Shown here piece after piece: positions 9,936 to 20,066 of a stretch of DNA of 64,000 nucleotides. The stretch's first letter is position 1; each line of letters starts with the position of its first letter. This DNA is from Serripes groenlandicus (lineage: Eukaryota > Mollusca > Bivalvia > Cardiida > Cardiidae). Location of the stretch: positions 30,592,859-30,656,858 of the forward strand of contig JASEVX010000007.1 in NCBI GenBank assembly GCA_031761405.1. The letters are read 5' to 3'. The position numbers and the translations under genes are program-made. The notes below the pieces were generated by a model, which did not search any database, had not been told where the DNA came from, and saw nothing but the letters and a program-made list of their open reading frames with translations.

Positions 9936-10019
9936 GTGTGGTGGATAATAGGAGAGATATTGTGGGGAAAAGGAGCTACACAATCATCCTTATCTTGACC
10001 TCTGCCAGGCTCTTTATCA

Positions 10020-10600
10020 CTGTGAGGTAGTCATCCATGGGTACCACTCCTAAGGGAATGTTTACAATCCTATTACAAGAGAAAGTTGATGCCAAGGCAT
10101 CAATGTCGCCGGAAAAGACTGCATTGATTTATTTATGTATTCTTGACTTTCCTTAATCTATTCAAACATTAGGAACGTTGAAATGAAAACATTTACTTAT
10201 AAATTTTATATTCATACTTACATTAGGGTATCTATAAAAAATTAACGAAATGTGTACACATTTATCTTGGCTTAAATTTAATTTTGCTGTTGTTACTTAT
10301 TTAAATAATAGTATTCATTCATATAATTTCAATGTTTGTCAATCTTATTCGAATCACAAGGTAAATATCCTGATATTGCTTTAAAGGGAGGTAATTTGAA
10401 GAAAACAAAAGTCTTCAAAAGGAGAAATATATCAGCATTACCGTCTACAGTTTAAATTGTTCTATTGTTTGTGGATTTAAAAATGTTCTTTTTTTCTTAT
10501 TTCTACATGTACAACGAAATATTGCGGCTTCTCTTTGACGCTTTGCGTCAAACATTCGTCTTGTACTTGTCTAAAATAAAATAATATCACTCGCTTTTTC
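10020..10600. other. Non-repetitive AT-rich stretch
   Basis: This is one of the few intervals with no MITE. A small inverted repeat TTTGACGCTTTGCGTCAAA lies at about 10535-10553. No coding signal. Confidence 0.5.
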
Positions 10601-10610
10601 ATATCGAAAT

Positions 10611-10620
10611 GCGCATGCGC
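10611..10620. promoter_or_regulatory. NRF1-type palindrome GCGCATGCGC
   Basis: A perfect GCGCATGCGC sits nine bases upstream of an ATG, in otherwise AT-rich DNA. NRF1 sites of this form mark many animal promoters, often of housekeeping and mitochondrial genes. Binding here is an inference. Confidence 0.45.
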
Positions 10621-10628
10621 GAAAATCG

Positions 10629-10832
10629 ATGTTAAAGGTCACGAACCTACACAACAGAATAGGGTCTATATTTAGCTTAGAAACAGTTCCTACTTTAGAT
10701 ATTCATGGATTAACATTATTAAATGAATTCTACACAAATCAAGACATCTCTTTGAACATGAAAACAACATTTAGTAAGTTAAAATTGCTATTAAAAGGAG
10801 AATCCGAAATTGACCTCAATGATGACACATAA
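10629..10832 (+). CDS. Hypothetical short protein or first exon (67 codons)
   Basis: The frame begins MLKVTNLHNRIGSIF and ends DLNDDT at a TAA. The same frame stays open for about 50 more codons after the stop (to 10984), as if one stop had been gained or an exon boundary misread. A consensus donor GTAAGT at 10774 could end a first exon after about 48 codons. The Arg/Lys-bearing, acid-free N-terminus would suit mitochondrial targeting, and the NRF1-like site is immediately upstream. I do not recognise a family. It could equally be a pseudogene or chance ORF. Confidence 0.28.
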   Translation: MLKVTNLHNRIGSIFSLETVPTLDIHGLTLLNEFYTNQDISLNMKTTFSKLKLLLKGESEIDLNDDT

Positions 10833-11092
10833 GAGTCTGCATTAGGGGGTGTTGGTTCACGTCTTGAAGGGACCACTTTTGTCTTCGTAAATAAGACAAA
10901 AAACTTAAATGCGAGTGAAATAAAAAAAACTGCAAACATTAAAAAATCGGAATATTTATTTCATTTTAGATGTGTCATTTATTAGTGTTCGTAAACAACC
11001 ACAATTGTAATATGTTCAAATCATCTAGATTTGTTTCTTTCTAATAATAAGCCGCCCTCCCATGTGATTTCCGAAAAGCTATTAAAAATAGA

Positions 11093-11116
11093 AGTCGCGG
11101 GCTTCTGCCCGGCGAC
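11093..11116. other. GC-rich hairpin
   Basis: AGTCGCGGGC and GCCCGGCGACT pair around a TTCT loop with a single bulged G, in AT-rich surroundings. No known RNA family recognised. Confidence 0.4.
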
Positions 11117-11228
11117 TAATAATTAGGCTTCCTGGTCAATTTAGCATTATAATAGACCAATCACCCAATTCTGCTATCTTTGATCTATCAGCAATTGCTA
11201 AATTAACTGTAGTTGTATGTATCTACAT

Positions 11229-11575
11229 TAACTCTTTCCCTGAAAGAGTCAACATTCTGCGCGTTTGCAGCAGACTGCAATAATGTTTGTTAACATTGTG
11301 TAAAAAGGATGAATCGCAATTTCTCCATATCAGGCAGTATTTTCTACTCTTTACAAAATTATCAAATCAAACATTCATAAATTGTTCAATATGTTATCAA
11401 AACAGGAGGCTGTCAAAAAATCATATCAGGTAAATAGTACAAATTCTTATCTGATTCTGCAATATTGTTTCAACTAAACATTTTACCTGATATCATATGT
11501 AGTTTCTAAAGCCTGCTACAAAGAAAATATATTAACTCTTTCTCCTATAAACACAAATCTGTAGCAGGCAGTTAG
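11229..11575. mobile_element. Decayed TTAA-MITE pieces
   Basis: TTAACTCTTTCCCTG at 11229 with a GTTTGCAGCAGAC arm, and TTAACTCTTTCTCC at 11532 with a CTGTAGCAGGC arm, are left ends lacking matching right ends. Confidence 0.5.
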
Positions 11576-11582
11576 TTGGTTA

Positions 11583-11812
11583 TTAACCCTTCCCCACATA
11601 CAACAAATCTACAGCAGTCGACTTTAAAAACAAACACGACCAAAATTGGAATCTCCCTTTTGATGAAAGTACAATGATTGAAAAGAGTTGAAAACATGGT
11701 GACAAAAGGAGAAATTGCTCGTTTTGACCACTTTCTTTTTTTGTTAACATGTTTTCAGTAAGCCGTCTGCTGCAGAGGCGTCAGAAAGTGTCTATATGTG
11801 GGAAAGGGTTAA
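11583..11812 (-). mobile_element. Family B TTAA-MITE, complete (230 bp)
   Basis: TTAA at both ends, left CCCTTCCCCACATACAACAA, right ATGTGGGAAAGGG. The core is GAGAAATTGCTCGTTTTGAC. Confidence 0.85.
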
Positions 11813-11869
11813 AATATATATAAGCATCAATGTGGAAAATGAATAAGTTGGAGAACATTTATTAAATTG

Positions 11870-12070
11870 CATAGAGTTGAAACCCTGGTGGAACATTTTA
11901 AAGGAGAAACTGTTCATTCTGAGCAAATCCTCGTGTTTCCTCAAAGTTTTAAACTGTATTCAATACTTATTTTTTACATCAATTTGCAGAGATTATTCAT
12001 ATTTTTGCCTCCATACTTTCGAAGTTGTCAAAATCTGCTGCAGCCTTCAAGGTATGTTGGAAAGTCTTAA
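11870..12070 (+). mobile_element. Decayed family B TTAA-MITE
   Basis: The core (GAGAAACTGTTCATTCTGAG) and a right arm (ATCTGCTGCAG) are recognisable; both termini are lost. Confidence 0.5.
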
Positions 12071-12368
12071 GAAAAAAATTAACACCATAAACAGAGACAG
12101 TTTATATAAAGACTGTTAGAAAAGTAGAAATTATTAATAAAATATTTTTAACCTTTCAGCAATCATTTTTTACAATTTAACTTTTTATTTTATATTACTT
12201 ACAAGCTTAGTGAAAGAGTCTTGAGTTTTAAACAATCATGGTGAACGCATTTTCATGTTGAAATATTTTTGTGTGAATTTCCAACTCCACATCATAAAAT
12301 CTATAAATAAAACTGATCTAAATCCAAACCATGCTAGTATAAACTTCAGAAACTGAAACTAAACTTAA
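12071..12368. other. AT-rich stretch, nothing recognised
   Basis: No repeat family, coding frame or RNA signature is visible. Confidence 0.45.
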
Positions 12369-12805
12369 ATGGAGTGCTCCGCGGAGCATGACTTTGTGTG
12401 TCACCTGCACCTGCTCATTGAAAGTGTGACGGACTGACAGACGCCGGACAAAAAAAAGTAACCCCTAAGTGCCTTCCATGCTACACAGGGTGACACAATA
12501 AACTAGAATGGAGTGCTTCCCAAAGCATGTTTGTCACCTGCCGGGGCCTTGTCAGAACATTTTAATTTTTGACAGAAAAGGGGCAATAACTCTTGATATA
12601 AATAATATTTGGATTATCTCCATTTTGTGAACCCATCACACGCATTGATATAAACATTTGTCAGAAGTTTCGATGTAATCCTTTGAGTAGAAAAAAAGTT
12701 ATTTGAAAACGTGACGAAAAAGTGTGACGAGGGACAGACGGACGCCAGACAAACAAAAAGTAATCCCTAAGTGCCTACCATGCTACGCAGGTGACACAAA
12801 AATGG
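12369..12805. repeat. Dispersed repeat with GGAGTGCT...CAGACGGACGCC blocks, partly duplicated
   Basis: A short copy (12369-12500) and a longer one (12507-12800) share GGAGTGCT--C--AGCATG at the start and AAAAGTAA-CCCTAAGTGCC plus ATGCTAC-CAG-GTGACAC at the end. CAGACGGACGCC near the end resembles the GACGG tracts of Helentron-like molluscan repeats. Confidence 0.5.
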
Positions 12806-12810
12806 TCTAT

Positions 12811-12975
12811 GAAATGACGCCTCTACAGCCGGCGACTTTTGTGGCAAATGGAGAAAAGGTTCATAATGCCCAATTTCTCAGTTTGCTACAATCTTTTGGA
12901 AAAATTCAAAATTTGTTCTTTCATTTAGATTTCATATTTTTGCATTAATGTTTTCAAATATTTGCTTTATGTGGA
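12811..12975. mobile_element. Decayed TTAA-MITE
   Basis: It keeps GACGCCTCTACAGCCGGCGA and a core GAGAAAAGGTTCATAATGCC; the termini are gone. Confidence 0.5.
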
Positions 12976-12982
12976 GAAACAA

Positions 12983-13217
12983 TTAACACTTTCCCACCTG
13001 CAGACACATTTTGATGCAATAGCCGCAGACGACTTTTGGAATCATTGTGGCCAAAGGTGAAATTGCTCATGATCAGCAATTTCTCCTTTGGCCACAATGT
13101 TTTCAACATTATTTAACAATTATTTAAAGGTAAGCTTTTATGGAGATTTTTCAGGTTTTTGTCACTATGTTTTCAAAGTCGTCTGCTGCAGAATTGTTGA
13201 TTGTGGGAAAGGGTTAA
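12983..13217 (+). mobile_element. Family C TTAA-MITE, complete (235 bp)
   Basis: TTAA at both ends. The core GGCCAAAGGTGAAATTGCTC / GCAATTTCTCCTTTGGCC is a near-perfect palindrome and the left inner block reads GCAGACACATTTTGATGCAA, defining subfamily C. The reference copy for this subfamily. Confidence 0.88.
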
Positions 13218-13219
13218 GA

Positions 13220-13330
13220 TAAACTAGAGAATCTGCAGCACATGACTGGGAACATCTTGCCAAAAAGATTGAAATAATTTTAAATGAAATGTGCAAAAGA
13301 AATTGCTCATTATGAGCAATTTCTCCTGGT
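13220..13330. mobile_element. TTAA-MITE fragment
   Basis: Left arm CTGCAGCACATGAC and core GAAATTGCTCATTATGAGCA only. Confidence 0.5.
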
Positions 13331-13345
13331 TTATACCTCCTTAAG

Positions 13346-13573
13346 TTAACTCTTTCCAACATGCAACAAATCTGCAGCAGACGACTTTGAAGACATTTAG
13401 TAAAACATATGGAAAGTCTCTATAAATGAATATATAATTACTGAAAATAGTTGAAAACAATATAGCAAACAACAAAATTGCTCATTTTACGCAATTTCTC
13501 CTTTTGTCACAATGTTTTCAAGAGTCGTCTGCTGCAGGTGCGTCAAAATCCTCTATAGGTGGGAAAGGGTTAA
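13346..13573 (-). mobile_element. Family B TTAA-MITE, complete (228 bp)
   Basis: TTAA-bounded; left CTCTTTCCAACATGCAAC, right AGGTGGGAAAGGG. Confidence 0.85.
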
Positions 13574-13867
13574 TTACACCTAGACAAGTTTTCATTATGT
13601 ATGAGGCAATGGGTCAACGCTCCAAATGCTTTCCTGGATTGCTGCTGATGTGATTTCTTGCCTACCAGACTGTGGCATACAGATTAATTGTATGATAAGC
13701 CATTCTTTGTATTTAGCTGTCAACAAAAGTCTGAGAAATATGTCTAGCATAGGTGAAATACTTGGCACTATAAAGAGCTATTATTGCATGAATATAAGTG
13801 AGCTTTTGATTTTAACATTTCCACCAGACTCCAATCCTTGTGAGGAGACTGGGGTGTACTGTGTCCC

Positions 13868-14062
13868 TTAAACCCTTTCCCTCATATAGATGCTTTCTGA
13901 CGCCTCTGCAGCAGACGGCTTTTTGAAATTTCTCCTTTTGGCACAATGTTTTCCACACTTTTAGTCATTGGTTATCCATTAAATTATAGAGATTGTCTAT
14001 GTTTTGACAAAATATGTTCAAAGTCGTCTGCTGCAGAATTGTCGTATGAGGGAAAGAGTTAA
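13868..14062 (+). mobile_element. Family A TTAA-MITE with core deletion (195 bp)
   Basis: TTAA-bounded. The left half of the central palindrome is lost, since the left arm GACGGCTTTTTGAAA joins TTTCTCCTTTTGGC. Confidence 0.85.
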
Positions 14063-14067
14063 TATAA

Positions 14068-14215
14068 CCTTTTCCAAATTGCAGACACATTTTAATGCAT
14101 TTGTGGCATTTGTGGCCGAGACCTTTTGAACACATTGTGACAAAAGGGAACATTTTCTTATTAATATTACATGTATGATCAATTTCTCCTTTCGCCCTAT
14201 TTGTATGGGAAATGG
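14068..14215 (+). mobile_element. Family C TTAA-MITE fragment
   Basis: Left part GCAGACACATTTTAATGCAT and right core AATTTCTCCTTTCGCC. The right arm is absent. Confidence 0.5.
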
Positions 14216-14269
14216 TTCACTTTTAACCTAATACAGTAAAAGCACATGTACCTAATTTCTAGTGTTTCT

Positions 14270-14775
14270 AGTGCTAGTGTTCTAGAAAATTCAGGAGGTT
14301 TATTTGAACTGTTGTTCAAGAATATTTCCTGAACACTTCATGATGTGTTCTAGACAAACAGTTGTAGAAGTCTTCTTGAACAATTGTTCTAGAATTGTTC
14401 TTGGAATTATTAGAAATGTAAAATTATACAAATTTCAAGAATCGTTCAATATCAGTTCAAGAATTGTTCTTGAAATTTTAAGAAATGTAAAATTATACAA
14501 ATTTCAAGAATCGTTCAATATCAGTTCAAGAACATTTCAAGAATTGTTCAATTTCAGTTCTAAGAGTTTAAAAATTTATGTTCAGCAACTGTTCCCGATT
14601 TGTTCATAAACTGTTCTTAAACATAAAATCTTGAACAATTGTTCAAGAACCTTTTAAGAACCAACTTTTTCTTGACATTTGTCTCATTTAACATTTCTTA
14701 AAATGTACTTAAAGTGTTCTTAAATATATTAAGAGCAGTTTGTACATTCTTGAACAATTAATGAACTTTTCTTGA
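14270..14775. repeat. Dense TTCAAGAA/TTCTTGAA repeat tract with a 69-bp duplication
   Basis: Dozens of TTCNNGAA inverted units crowd about 500 bp. A 69-bp unit beginning GAAATGTAAAATTATACA is repeated at 14413 and 14482. The units resemble the inverted pentamers of heat-shock elements, but spacing is irregular, so a self-complementary satellite remnant is the simpler reading. Confidence 0.6.
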
Positions 14776-14859
14776 ATGAAATGTTTTACAAATGTTTTGC
14801 AGCGGAAGAGATGAATTACCTAACAAGAAACCGCTGAAGATGATAAGGCCGGATTGTCT

Positions 14860-15080
14860 GCAATTTGAAAATCGACAAACCAAGGTCAAGGTCAAAGTAA
14901 CCATAGAAATCAATAGAACTCGTTACTGATTACATTCATGCAAAGTTTCAAGTTTGTAACCCTTTCCAGTGCTGAGATTTTGCCTCAACCTGAAACTTTA
15001 ATCAAAATGTTGACAGACAGACGGACGGACATCGCCAATCCATAGACCAGAATTGCTAGAGCAATCCGGCCAAAAATCGA
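14860..15080. repeat. Molluscan-type dispersed repeat with GACAGACAGACGGACGGAC tract
   Basis: It contains AAGGTCAAGGTCAAAGTAAC, CATGCAAAGTTTCAAG and a short GACA/GACG microsatellite. The block order recalls the end of a Helentron-like core repeat. No coding content. Confidence 0.45.
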
Positions 15081-15357
15081 TAGGGGCCATCTGCTGGTCA
15101 TGCTCAACCTGCCTACCAGTAATTGAGTAATGTAGGACCACATAATCCAGTAATCAACCAGATTAAAGCAGTGTAAAGCAATATTACCCTCTCTTCTTCT
15201 ATGGGGACCATAATTATTGAAGATATGGTTGAAACAATTCTCCGTATGCCAGTGTTTTAGAAATGTGGTAAAGGGTTCATTTTAGTATGGCATGAAGTAA
15301 GGTTTGTTCTTAGCTTTATTCCCTTCTATCTTTATTCTTTACAAATGCATGACCGTA

Positions 15358-15585
15358 TAACCCTATCCCTAGTATAGACGCTTTCTGATGCCTCTGCAGC
15401 AGACAGCTTTTTGAAAACAAAGTGACAAAAGAAGAAATTGCTCAAAACGAGCAATTTCTCCTTTTGCCACAATGTTTTCCACTTTTAGTCATATGTTATC
15501 CATTCAATTATAGAAATTCTCTATTTTTTGACAAAATATGTTCAAAGTCGTCTGCTGCAGAATTGTCGTATGAGGGAACAGGTTT
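15358..15585 (+). mobile_element. Family A TTAA-MITE, termini mutated
   Basis: Left end ATAACCCTATCCCTAGTATA, right end GAGGGAACAGGTTTA; the interior is near consensus. Confidence 0.8.
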
Positions 15586-15858
15586 ATGGGTATCAGTCTT
15601 AAGTCCAAAGGTCAACATTTTTCTTTTACATTTTAAACACAGGGCCAATCCCAGATTTAAAGCACCTCTCTAATTACACATCGATAAAGTCGAGTGTGTC
15701 ATGCGACTGTGATCATGCATTATTCACCAATTAGTTCAATTATTTCTAAAAACCTAATCTAACAATGGCTTTCACCCATTTCATCCAGACAAAGTTTGAA
15801 ATTTGAGTACATAGATTACTATAGATTCATGTAAAACAATTGTAAATACATCCTGTAA

Positions 15859-15937
15859 CGGTAACCCTTTTACACAACTAACAAAGCTGTAGCAGACCTC
15901 TTTGATGTGGATTTGTTGTATGTGGCAAATCATTTAA
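15859..15937. mobile_element. TTAA-MITE reduced to its two ends (79 bp)
   Basis: Only GTAACCCTTTTACACAAC, a trace of CTGTAGCAGAC and GATTTGTTGTATGTGGCAAA remain. Its final TTAA is also the first TTAA of the next copy. Confidence 0.6.
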
Positions 15938-16169
15938 CCCTTTCCATCATATGATATAGATGCTTTCTGACGCCTCTGAAGCAGACGGCTTTTTGAAAAC
16001 ATAGTGACAAAAGAAGAAATTGCACAAAACGTGCAATTTCTCCTTTTGCCAGAATGTAATCCACTTTTTGTCATAGGTTATCTATTCAATTATGGAGATT
16101 TTCTATGTTTTGACAAAATACGTTCAAAGTCGTCTGCTGCAGAATTGTCGTATGTGGCAAAGGAGTTAA
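15934..16169 (+). mobile_element. Family A TTAA-MITE, complete (236 bp)
   Basis: TTAA-bounded. The right terminus is altered to GTGGCAAAGGAG and the left reads CCCTTTCCATCATATG. Confidence 0.85.
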
Positions 16170-16272
16170 AACATGATATTCATCTCCCAAAGACAGACAG
16201 ACAAGTTCATTTCAGATGAGTATAAATTATTGTACATTGTCACTGCAAATATCAAAACATATTATATAAGCA

Positions 16273-16380
16273 TTAACCCTTTCAACCTCATACGACAATT
16301 CAGAAAAATCTCCATAATTGAAAGGATAACCTATGACGAAAAGTGGAAAACATTGTGGCAAAAGGAGAAATTGCAAGTTT
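16273..16380 (-). mobile_element. Left half of a family A TTAA-MITE split by the DIRS-like element
   Basis: It starts TTAACCCTTTC and runs through AAAAGGAGAAATTGCAAGTTT, the 5' arm and loop entry of a minus-oriented copy. The matching right half is at 23011-23099. Confidence 0.85.
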
Positions 16381-16385
16381 TATAT

Positions 16386-16547
16386 CAAAAATACATTACC
16401 AGTCATTTAATACCTGATATATCATCTCTATACACCTTAATTATCCAAAAAAAACGCCCACGCTAGCATATCCCTCACGTATCCGTGACATACACGGCCG
16501 CCCGGAAGTACAGGCGCGCACGTGAGCGGGTAGTCACTTTTCATTTT
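16386..16547 (+). repeat. Left inverted terminal repeat of the DIRS-like element
   Basis: This GC-rich stretch around ACGCCCACGCTAGCATATCC and CGGCCGCCCGGAAGTACAGG is repeated in reverse complement near the right end. Its outer portion, ending CCAGTCATTTAATACC, also pairs with the internal complementary region. Confidence 0.9.
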
Positions 16548-17012
16548 TGGATTCACCGGAGTAGTCGATAAGAAAATTTATATTATTATTTCTTCTTCCA
16601 ATTAACTCTTTTGTTTTATAAGGCCCTGCCTTATAATCATTTAATTGTCCAAAGATATTTTGTCTACATTAACGTCACAGCCGTAAATTATTTACTTTAT
16701 TGCTGTATTTATTGTTTTGTAGCAGACGTTACGCTGAGAAGCACGTGGTTTACCCCACCCGCTAATTTCAGTTACCGTCTTCGGGTGCGGAAGTCTTACT
16801 GTTTTCAATACTTTTTCCCTACCCTGTTAGCGATAGTACATTAACTATTGCTGTATGAATTATTGACTGTTCTATTCAATATTTGTGAAAAAAATTTGAA
16901 ACAAAATTTATTTCAATATACGTGTCCAAACTACCGGTGTCACCGTGGTGTGGATATATATTAAAACGGATTATAAACGGATTATTTACTGTTTGGTGAG
17001 TATATTTGAATT

Positions 17013-18524
17013 ATGTCAATATCAATTACTGGTGAAGGGATGCGGAGCCCATGTGGTCATGCTGTGCACCTATGGGATTCGCATCCGACCTGCGTTGTGT
17101 GCACCAAATGCACACAGGCTTCACCTTGCGAGTACTGCTCGACATGGCCTATTTCCATTTGGAAAAAGGTCGTGCGGAGTAAGACTCGTAAAAGCAGGAA
17201 GATAAAGAAGACCCCTAAGAGGGTGCCTTTATCTTCATCGAGTGAGGCAGAGTTCGAGGGGTTCTCCCAACCGGACTCTGCAACGGTGTTGAGCGAGTCG
17301 AAGGGCAATGCTGAGCCTTCTTCTCCGCTCAACACAGCCGTTTTTCCGCGCGCTGAGGAAATTCGGATGGTAGCTTTGGGTGAGAGTTGCTCCGTCGGGA
17401 AACTTCAGAAACCGTACGGAAACAGCGGGGAAAATGCTCAGCTGGATCATTTAACCGCTGAACCTCACCATCTGTCGCCTGGTGTCAGGGCTGGGCCTTC
17501 GAAAGAAGGAGTGCCTTTGGTAGCTTTCCGGGATAACCGCATGAGTTGTACCAATCCGACACCATACTCTGAGCTACAGCTGTCTTCGGACAGCTGCAGA
17601 GTACCGGTTACCTACGTCGGGGGACGTAGTGTTCCGGAGACTTTGTATAGTGCAGCTTCACTCCTGCCTATGCATAGTCAACCTGGGTTTTGTTGGGCTG
17701 AGCAACAAAACCCAAATACCGAGGCACGTCAGGTCACCGGGCAACCGGAGAGGAGTCATTTGTTAATGACGCGACCTGTCACCAGTCAGTCCGGGTTGGA
17801 CTGGACTGGGCCAGTCAGTCACGTTGCCATGACTAGACCAGGTAATCGCTCACGTATCCGTGATGCGACAGGGCAAAGGTCCGATTGCAAGGACCCAGCC
17901 AGGCAAAAGGTTGATCGTTTAGCAGCGATTCATCCTGGCAGTCAGACTATCTTAATTGATTCGACGACTAGCCAAAATCGCGCGCATGGAGACATGCCGC
18001 ATCAGGTCAGTAGCCCATTTCGTTATGGTGCTACGGGCCAATCGGTCACGCCTGTGAATACGACACAAACACCAGTGTCTTATGTAAACACAGGCCAACC
18101 GAGTAGTCAGGCATTTTTCAATGCCTCGTCTACACTGCCAGACGACTATGTAAACATGGCGCGTCCAGGCACGGGTTCTGTGGTGATAGACCGAATTGAT
18201 TCAAATTATCGATCGATCTCTGCTCCACTACAGAATCAGAATAATTTTAACCCTGGTATTGCACCGGGTTCGATTATTCCTCTTCCATCGGGTATGGGGG
18301 TTACGAAAAATCTTTTTCTTCCCCTGGGGGGGACAGTGTATGTCGCTAGAGAATACGCTGCCCCTCAATACCAGCCACCGGTCCATTCTATGGAACCATT
18401 AGGTGTTAGACAGGCCTACCGGGATCAGCATTACCCATCTCATGGGGATTCACTGCTCTCGGGGGGACACCTATTTGATAGGCAGTCCGGTTATAGGCAA
18501 CCTCGGGATGGTAGCTTTGGGTGA
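17013..18524 (+). pseudogene. gag: DIRS gag-like protein, N-terminal part plus first copy of the duplicated segment
   Basis: The reading frame holds 503 codons. Residues about 14-44 carry a Cys/His cluster (CGH, then DSHPTCVVC, KC, PCEYC and W) of the spacing I associate with DIRS-family gag proteins. A Lys/Arg-rich stretch follows (about residues 50-70), then a long Ser/Thr/Gly/Pro-rich, low-complexity region. From 17365 onward the DNA is repeated in tandem from 18506. The copies are offset by 1,141 bp, not a multiple of three, so translation leaves the gag frame at the junction and stops after PRDGSFG. The ATG at 17013 is the first in frame after the 5' leader and just precedes the Cys cluster. 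I infer the protein is non-functional as it stands. Confidence 0.75.
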
Positions 18525-19640
18525 GAGTTGCTCCGTCGGGAAACGTCAGACACCGTACGGAAACAGCGGGGAAAATGTTCAGCTGGAACGTTCAACCGCT
18601 GAACCTCACCATCTGTCGCCTGGTGTCGTGGCTGGGCCTTCGAAAGAAGGAGATGCCTTTGGTAGCTTTCCGGGAAACCGCAGGAATTGTACCAATCCGA
18701 CACCATACTCCGAGCTACAGCGGTCTTCGGACAGCTGCAGAGTACCGGTTACCTACGTCGGCGGACGTAGTTCTCCGGAGACTTGGTATAGTGCAGCTTC
18801 ACTCCTGCCTATGCATAGTCAACCGGGTTTTGTTTGGGCTGCACAACAAAACCCAAATGCCGAGGCACGTCAGGTCACCGGGCAACCGGAGAGGAGTCAT
18901 TTGTCAATGACTCGACCTGTCACCAGTCAGTCCTTTTTGGACACGACCGGGCCAGTCAGTCACGTTGCCATGACTAGACCAGGTAGTCGCTCACTTAGCC
19001 GTGATGCGACAGGGCAAAGGTCTTATTGCAAGGACCCAGCCAGGCAAAAGGTTGATCATTTAGCAACGATTCATCCTGGCAGTCAGACTTTTTTAAATGA
19101 TTCGACGACTGGCCAAACTCGCGCGCATGTAGCCATGCCGCATCAGGTCAGTAGCCCATTTCATTATGGTGCTACGAGCCAATCGGTCACGCTTGTGAAC
19201 ACGACACAAACACCAGTGTCTTGTGTAAACTCAGTGCAACCGAGTAGTCAGGCATTTTTCAATGCCTCGTCTACACTGCCGGCCGGCTATGTAAACATGG
19301 CGCGTCCAGGCACGGGTTCTGTAGTGATAGACCGTATTGATTCAAATTACCAGTCGATCTCTGCTCCACTACAGAATCAGAATAATTATAACCCAGGTAT
19401 CGCACCGGGTTCTATTATTCCTCTGTCTTCCATCGGGTAGGGGGGTTACGGAAAATCTTTTTCCTCCCCTGGGGGGACAGTGTATGTCGCTAGAGAATAC
19501 GCTGCTCCTCAATACCAACCACCGGTCCATACTATGGAACCGATAGGTGTTAGACAGGGTTCAACGGCCTACCGGGATCAGCATTACCCATCTCATGGGG
19601 ATTCACTGCTCTCGGGGGGACACCTATTTGATAGGCAGTC
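18506..19640 (+). pseudogene. gag: Second tandem copy of the gag central segment, frameshifted
   Basis: This is near-identical to 17365-18505. It continues in frame +1 as an open stretch (18403-19440), ended by a one-base loss where copy 1 reads GGGTATGGGGG and copy 2 GGGTAGGGGG. Copy 2 has a 9-bp insertion (GGTTCAACG) near 19558 and scattered substitutions, so the copies have diverged since duplication. The junction shows microhomology (TCGGATGG against TCGGGATGG), suggesting repeat-mediated or microhomology-mediated duplication. Confidence 0.8.
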
Positions 19641-20066
19641 CGGTTATAGGCAACCTCTGGATCAGAATACATTGCGTCATTCAGTGAAAGAGAGGTCGAA
19701 ACCGTCCAATACGGTCAGTTCGGCCCCGGCAGAAGTTTTTGCATGGCCGTCCTCTGCTGCGGAGAGGGGGCCTGCTTCGCAAAATCTTCGGCAGAACATG
19801 GATTTTCTGATTTATCCCTGTCTGAGTCGGACATAGATCTACCGGTTGGAATACCGAGTAGACAACCTCAGAAGAGTACCTACAACCCTACATCTTCGTC
19901 TGACGATAATGAGGGAAATAGGTCAACTTCCGATGAGGAGCCAGCTGTAGAGCGTTGGTCTCTTCAGCAGGCTATTGACGAAGTATTTCGGGTGGTGCCG
20001 AATACTTCATGCCCTAAGGTTGACGCTCCCCACGTCGCAAAACCTTTCGAGCCTAGAGGAACTTAA
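19641..20066 (+). pseudogene. gag: DIRS gag, acidic/serine-rich middle part
   Basis: After the duplicated block the gag-like frame continues. A frameshift near 19790 moves it into the frame that is open at 19743-20066. The product is rich in Ser, Asp and Glu (SLSESDIDLP, SSDDNEGNRSTSDEEPAVE), followed by a helix-like WSLQQAIDEVF. The frame closes at a TAA at 20064, and homologous-looking sequence resumes 18 bases later in the same frame, so the stop is probably a mutation. Confidence 0.6.

Larger units (their letters stand above)
9480..10015 (+). repeat. Family 3 palindromic MITE, interrupted
   Basis: The left part with its palindrome (GGTTCTCAAAAGAATCATTC) ends at 9587. The right part (GGATAATAGGAGAGATATTG ... 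CCTTATCTTGACCTCTG) resumes at 9936 after a hAT-like MITE. Confidence 0.6.

Noticed and set aside
17057..17335. Minus-strand 92-codon frame within the DIRS gag
   Set aside because: It is the shadow of the plus-strand Cys-rich frame, which has recognisable spacing of Cys and His.
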